Below, piece after piece: positions 60,716 to 64,000 of a stretch of 64,000 nucleotides of DNA. Location: assembly GCF_900005765.1 (NCBI RefSeq), contig NC_041688.1, forward strand, positions 460,341 to 524,340. Reading direction: 5' to 3'. Below the pieces are notes generated by a model. That model saw only the letters and a list, made by a program, of their open reading frames with translations, searched no databases and had not been told where the DNA came from. How positions within the stretch are numbered: position 1 is the first letter of the stretch; every line of letters begins with the position of its first letter. This DNA is from Plasmodium relictum. Taxonomy: Eukaryota; Apicomplexa; Aconoidasida; Haemosporida; Plasmodiidae. The position numbers and the translations under genes are program-made.

Positions 60716-62571
60716 CCTTTTATTTTTTTTAAATATACATATGTATATTCTTCCTGATTTTTTTTTAATATATGTTTTTATTTCTTTCTCTTTTTTTTTT
60801 TTTGATAAATATAAACATGTTTACTTCCTTTATATTTTATTTTATTTTTTTAACATATATATAAATTTATTTATTTCTTTTTTTGCACAATGGTCTTTGT
60901 GTATAATATAATATAATATCTATTCTCTTTAAAAGGAAAAAAAAAAAAGTTAAAATTATGGATGCATTAAATAAACTGAGTATTTCTTGTATATTTTTTT
61001 TTTTTTTAATAAAAAATTAAATAACTGAAATTTAAAAAAATTAAGAATATTTTATCTTTATCTTTGCATATGTATATATGAATATAAATGATTTTTTTTT
61101 TTTTTTTAATCACCAATAATTATCTATTTATTCTTATGAAAAATAATCAGCACTTCAAAGGTTAAAGAAAAAAAAAAATTTAGTTGAACCTATATTTGTG
61201 TAAGAAATATATTATTAAAAGATAGATCATAAAATAATAATTCCAATTATATCAAAATTATGAAAACATAGATGTAAAATTATTGCCTTTCGAATAACAA
61301 AAAAAAATTTAGATAATACACAAATATATTCTTTATATTTTTTTTTACTGTCTTAAAAAAAATTTTATTTTTTTTTTTCATTATTAAATTTTTAATTTTA
61401 GTTAATTTAATAACTTTTTTGTCTTTAGAAATACTTATAGTGTAATATGAATTTAATACATTTTAGTATATTAGCGAAATATGAAAATTAATTTTATCTA
61501 TTACCTGAATGTTTTCTTCAAAATTTTTTCATAAATCTTAAATCATTTTATGAGATTTAAAAATATAATATGTTAAAAATATTTTTAGACAAAAAGTATT
61601 ACAAAAGCAATCAATAATTTATGTAAATCTTCTTAAAAAAAAGAAAAAAATTATTAAATTTTTAAAGTGTAAAAATTTTGGTTAATAAAATTACTAAAGA
61701 AAACTATAAAATTTTGATATTTTTTGTTTCATTCCTACTGTTAATACTAATAAAACAAAACATAAAACATTATATTTTTTTATTCAATTTTTTCATTTCT
61801 ATGTTTTTAAGAAAATATTTATGTATACTCTCAGAATCTCAATATAATTTTTAATCTCCTTTTTATATATAACGAATCTTGAATAGAAAGATGAAGAGAA
61901 AAATATATTGCTTTTTTAAAATTTATTTTAATTTTGTAAAGTGGGTGCGTTTAATTGCATAATAAATAACTCTTTTTGATGCATTAAAATAGTTAAATTT
62001 AAACAAGAGAGTATATATATATATATATATTCAAATTTCATTACATTTGCATATATAAATTTTTTTTTTTAGTTCTATTCAAATATTTTAAAAAAAATTT
62101 AAATTCTTTTAAAACTAGAAAAGATACTTAAATTTATGGAATATATGTTAAAACTTATTATTAAAAATATATTTTTAAGTATTAGTTTTTTTTTTTGTAA
62201 AAAAAAAATACCAGAAACAAATTAAATATTTCTTAATTTTGAATAGTATTTCTTCTAATTTTTCATATTATGAATATATTTTTATTATTATCATAAAAAT
62301 AAAACTATAAAAATCCTTAGAATAATATATATTGAGACCAAATAATATGTAAATATGTAAAAATTGTGCCTATAAAATTCATAATTTTTATCATAATCTT
62401 AATGAAATTCTAAAAAAAGTATAACTTATTCAACATAATATATATTCTAGAAAATTATTCTAATATATCTTTCATTCTTCTTAAAAATAGAATAAGCTAC
62501 ACATTTTATACAACATAATTTTTTATATTCATTAGTTTCGATTCATTTTGTCCCAATTTATTTATATATTT

Positions 62572-62575
<4 letters not shown>

Positions 62576-62603
<28 letters not shown>
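62576..62603. repeat. (AT)n microsatellite
   Basis: About 28 bases of alternating AT in the gene-free region at the window end. Confidence 0.8.
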
Positions 62604-62739
62604 ACAAACAAAAATTCGAACAGTAAAAAAATAAATTTTTATGTATTTTCTTTATTTCAATTATTTAAAAGATGAACTATAAAATATTTAAAATGATATA
62701 AAATATGAGAAAAATAAGAAAAACAATAAATAATATTGG

Positions 62740-62749
62740 CCATGCATGG
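62740..62749. promoter_or_regulatory. CCATGCATGG palindrome containing a TGCATG core
   Basis: A 10-base perfect palindrome with 60% G+C in a region that is otherwise almost all A+T. TGCATGC(A)-type cores are recognised by known ApiAP2 factors (the AP2-SP/EXP type). It lies about 2.2 kb from the SPT16 start codon; function is inference. Confidence 0.35.
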
Positions 62750-64000
62750 TAAATTTACTTTCTTTTATCAATGTAGCTTATTTTTATAATTTTACGTAGT
62801 AATAATAATTTTGTCTCTATTATAAAAAAATTAAAAAATGATAATGAAATTGTTTTAACTCAGTAGTTTTTATACATAGATGTACCTATAGATACTTTTA
62901 AATAATAATTTTTTTAAAAGCACATATTTATAAGATAAAATTAAAGAGATACTACATAATAAAAGAAGTATTTCCTATAAAGCTTTATTTTAAATAAACC
63001 TAATTTTAATTAAGATATTTTACATTTTGTCTGCAAAAAAAACGCCTTAAATTCTATATATACTTTTCACACATGTACTAATAATTTTTTCTTTCTTAAA
63101 AATAAGATTAATTAAAGCATAATTTAGTATAAAATTTTAGTATTGTTATTTTGGTATAACTCCGAATTGTAAATGTGCGTTTTAATTTAAAAAAAAGAAA
63201 AAAATACTATATGCATTTATATATATACATATAAAGTATATCGTTTTTTTTTAAATAAAATAAATTTGCTCATCAGTGCACTAGATTGATCATTCTTAAT
63301 ACTTTATTTCAGATTATTTAGTAAAAAAAAAAATACATCAAAATATTACTATATATAAAATATCATAATTCACATATTTTTTTTGCTTTTTTAATAAAAT
63401 ATTGTAAATTTTATCTTTTTACATTGAAAAAAATTGTAAATATTCGCTTATTTAAAAAATAAGGTATATATTATTAAATATATTTACATACAGCTTAAAT
63501 GAAAATAAAATTATGCATACATTATATACTTTTTTTTTTATTTTTTTATTTAAATTTTTTCATTTAATAAATTTTTTTTTTTTTTTAAATTATAATGTTA
63601 AAATTATAATTTAAAAAAAAATTACGTCGTATATATATTTGATAAAAAAAATATTTTAATTAAATATATTTACTTTTAAAATTATTTTTATAACTAGGAA
63701 TTCCAAAAAAAAAAAAAAATTAAGAATAAATTTGAATCATACAAACAAAATAATACAGAAATTAGTGTATTAATATAATAAAAATAATTTTTAAATATAT
63801 TGATTCGTTGTCAATATTAATAATTGTTATGTCAAAAGATAAAAAAAAAATTGTAAAGTTTAAAAATAAAATTGTAAAAAAATATATATACATATATATA
63901 TGTAATTGTAGTATTAAAAAGAAACTAAAAATGAGGATATTAAGAAATTAAATTAAAAAACGATTATTTGATATTTATGCCTTTTTAAAGCATAAACTTT

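Larger units (their letters stand above)
60526..64000. other. 3.5-kb region upstream of SPT16, no gene seen
   Basis: No open frame with gene-like composition occurs on either strand. Contents are poly-T/A runs and (TA)n at 60682-60713 and near 62576-62603. A CCATGCATGG palindrome lies at 62740-62749. The region probably combines the SPT16 promoter with the flank of a neighbouring gene beyond the window. It lacks the 2-kb, nearly pure A+T core that would suggest a centromere. Confidence 0.55.

Noticed and set aside
60526-64000. Possible centromere
   Set aside because: Plasmodium centromeres have a compact core of about 2 kb that is almost pure A+T with internal repeats. This region has scattered G/C throughout and no such core.

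Overview
This window is nuclear DNA from a malaria parasite (Plasmodium). The base composition is extreme (my impression is well over 80% A+T). It has long poly-T/poly-A and (TA)n tracts between genes, Asn/Lys/Asp-rich low-complexity protein inserts, and short AT-rich introns with GT..AG borders. The gene set includes parasite-specific families: apicortin, a RAP-domain protein, AP2-like domains and a P-type cyclin. The composition fits an avian-clade species (P. gallinaceum/P. relictum type) or Laverania; the sequence alone does not let me decide. From memory, the gene order matches a block of P. falciparum chromosome 5 (PUF1 - WD protein - DDX23/Prp28 - cyclin - proteasome beta-6 - SWIB - RAP - ... 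- apicortin - eIF3B - capping protein beta - nucleotidyltransferase - FACT SPT16).

Layout: (1) 163-10523, three + strand genes: an unknown four-exon protein, a seven-exon secreted protein and the RNA-binding protein PUF1. (2) 12423-15512, - strand, a WDR26/GID7-like WD protein, divergent from (3) 18303-26159, + strand: the spliceosomal helicase Prp28/DDX23, a P-type cyclin, proteasome beta-6 and a small SWIB protein. (4) 27093-33000, - strand: a RAP-domain protein and a NOSIP homologue in six exons. (5) 33967-45449, + strand: a B-box protein whose N-terminal half looks like a PARP-type ADP-ribosyltransferase, a 1742-residue protein with four AP2-like domains, and apicortin. (6) 46339-48489, - strand, eIF3B. 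(7) 50776-55697, + strand: F-actin capping protein beta and a UDP-sugar pyrophosphorylase-like enzyme. (8) 57184-60525, - strand, FACT subunit SPT16. The last 3.5 kb holds no gene I can support.

There are no operons. Each gene appears independently transcribed with 0.6-2.8 kb spacers. Functionally this is a housekeeping block (splicing, translation, proteasome, chromatin, actin) mixed with stage-specific regulators (PUF1, cyclin, AP2-like protein). I worked out exon joins by hand from splice sites and reading phase, and every spliced total divides by three.

The two observations most worth following are the PARP-like domain joined to tandem B-boxes (33967-35894) and the four AP2-like repeats in the protein at 37392-42620. 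I saw no transposon, viral element, tRNA, rRNA or CRISPR.
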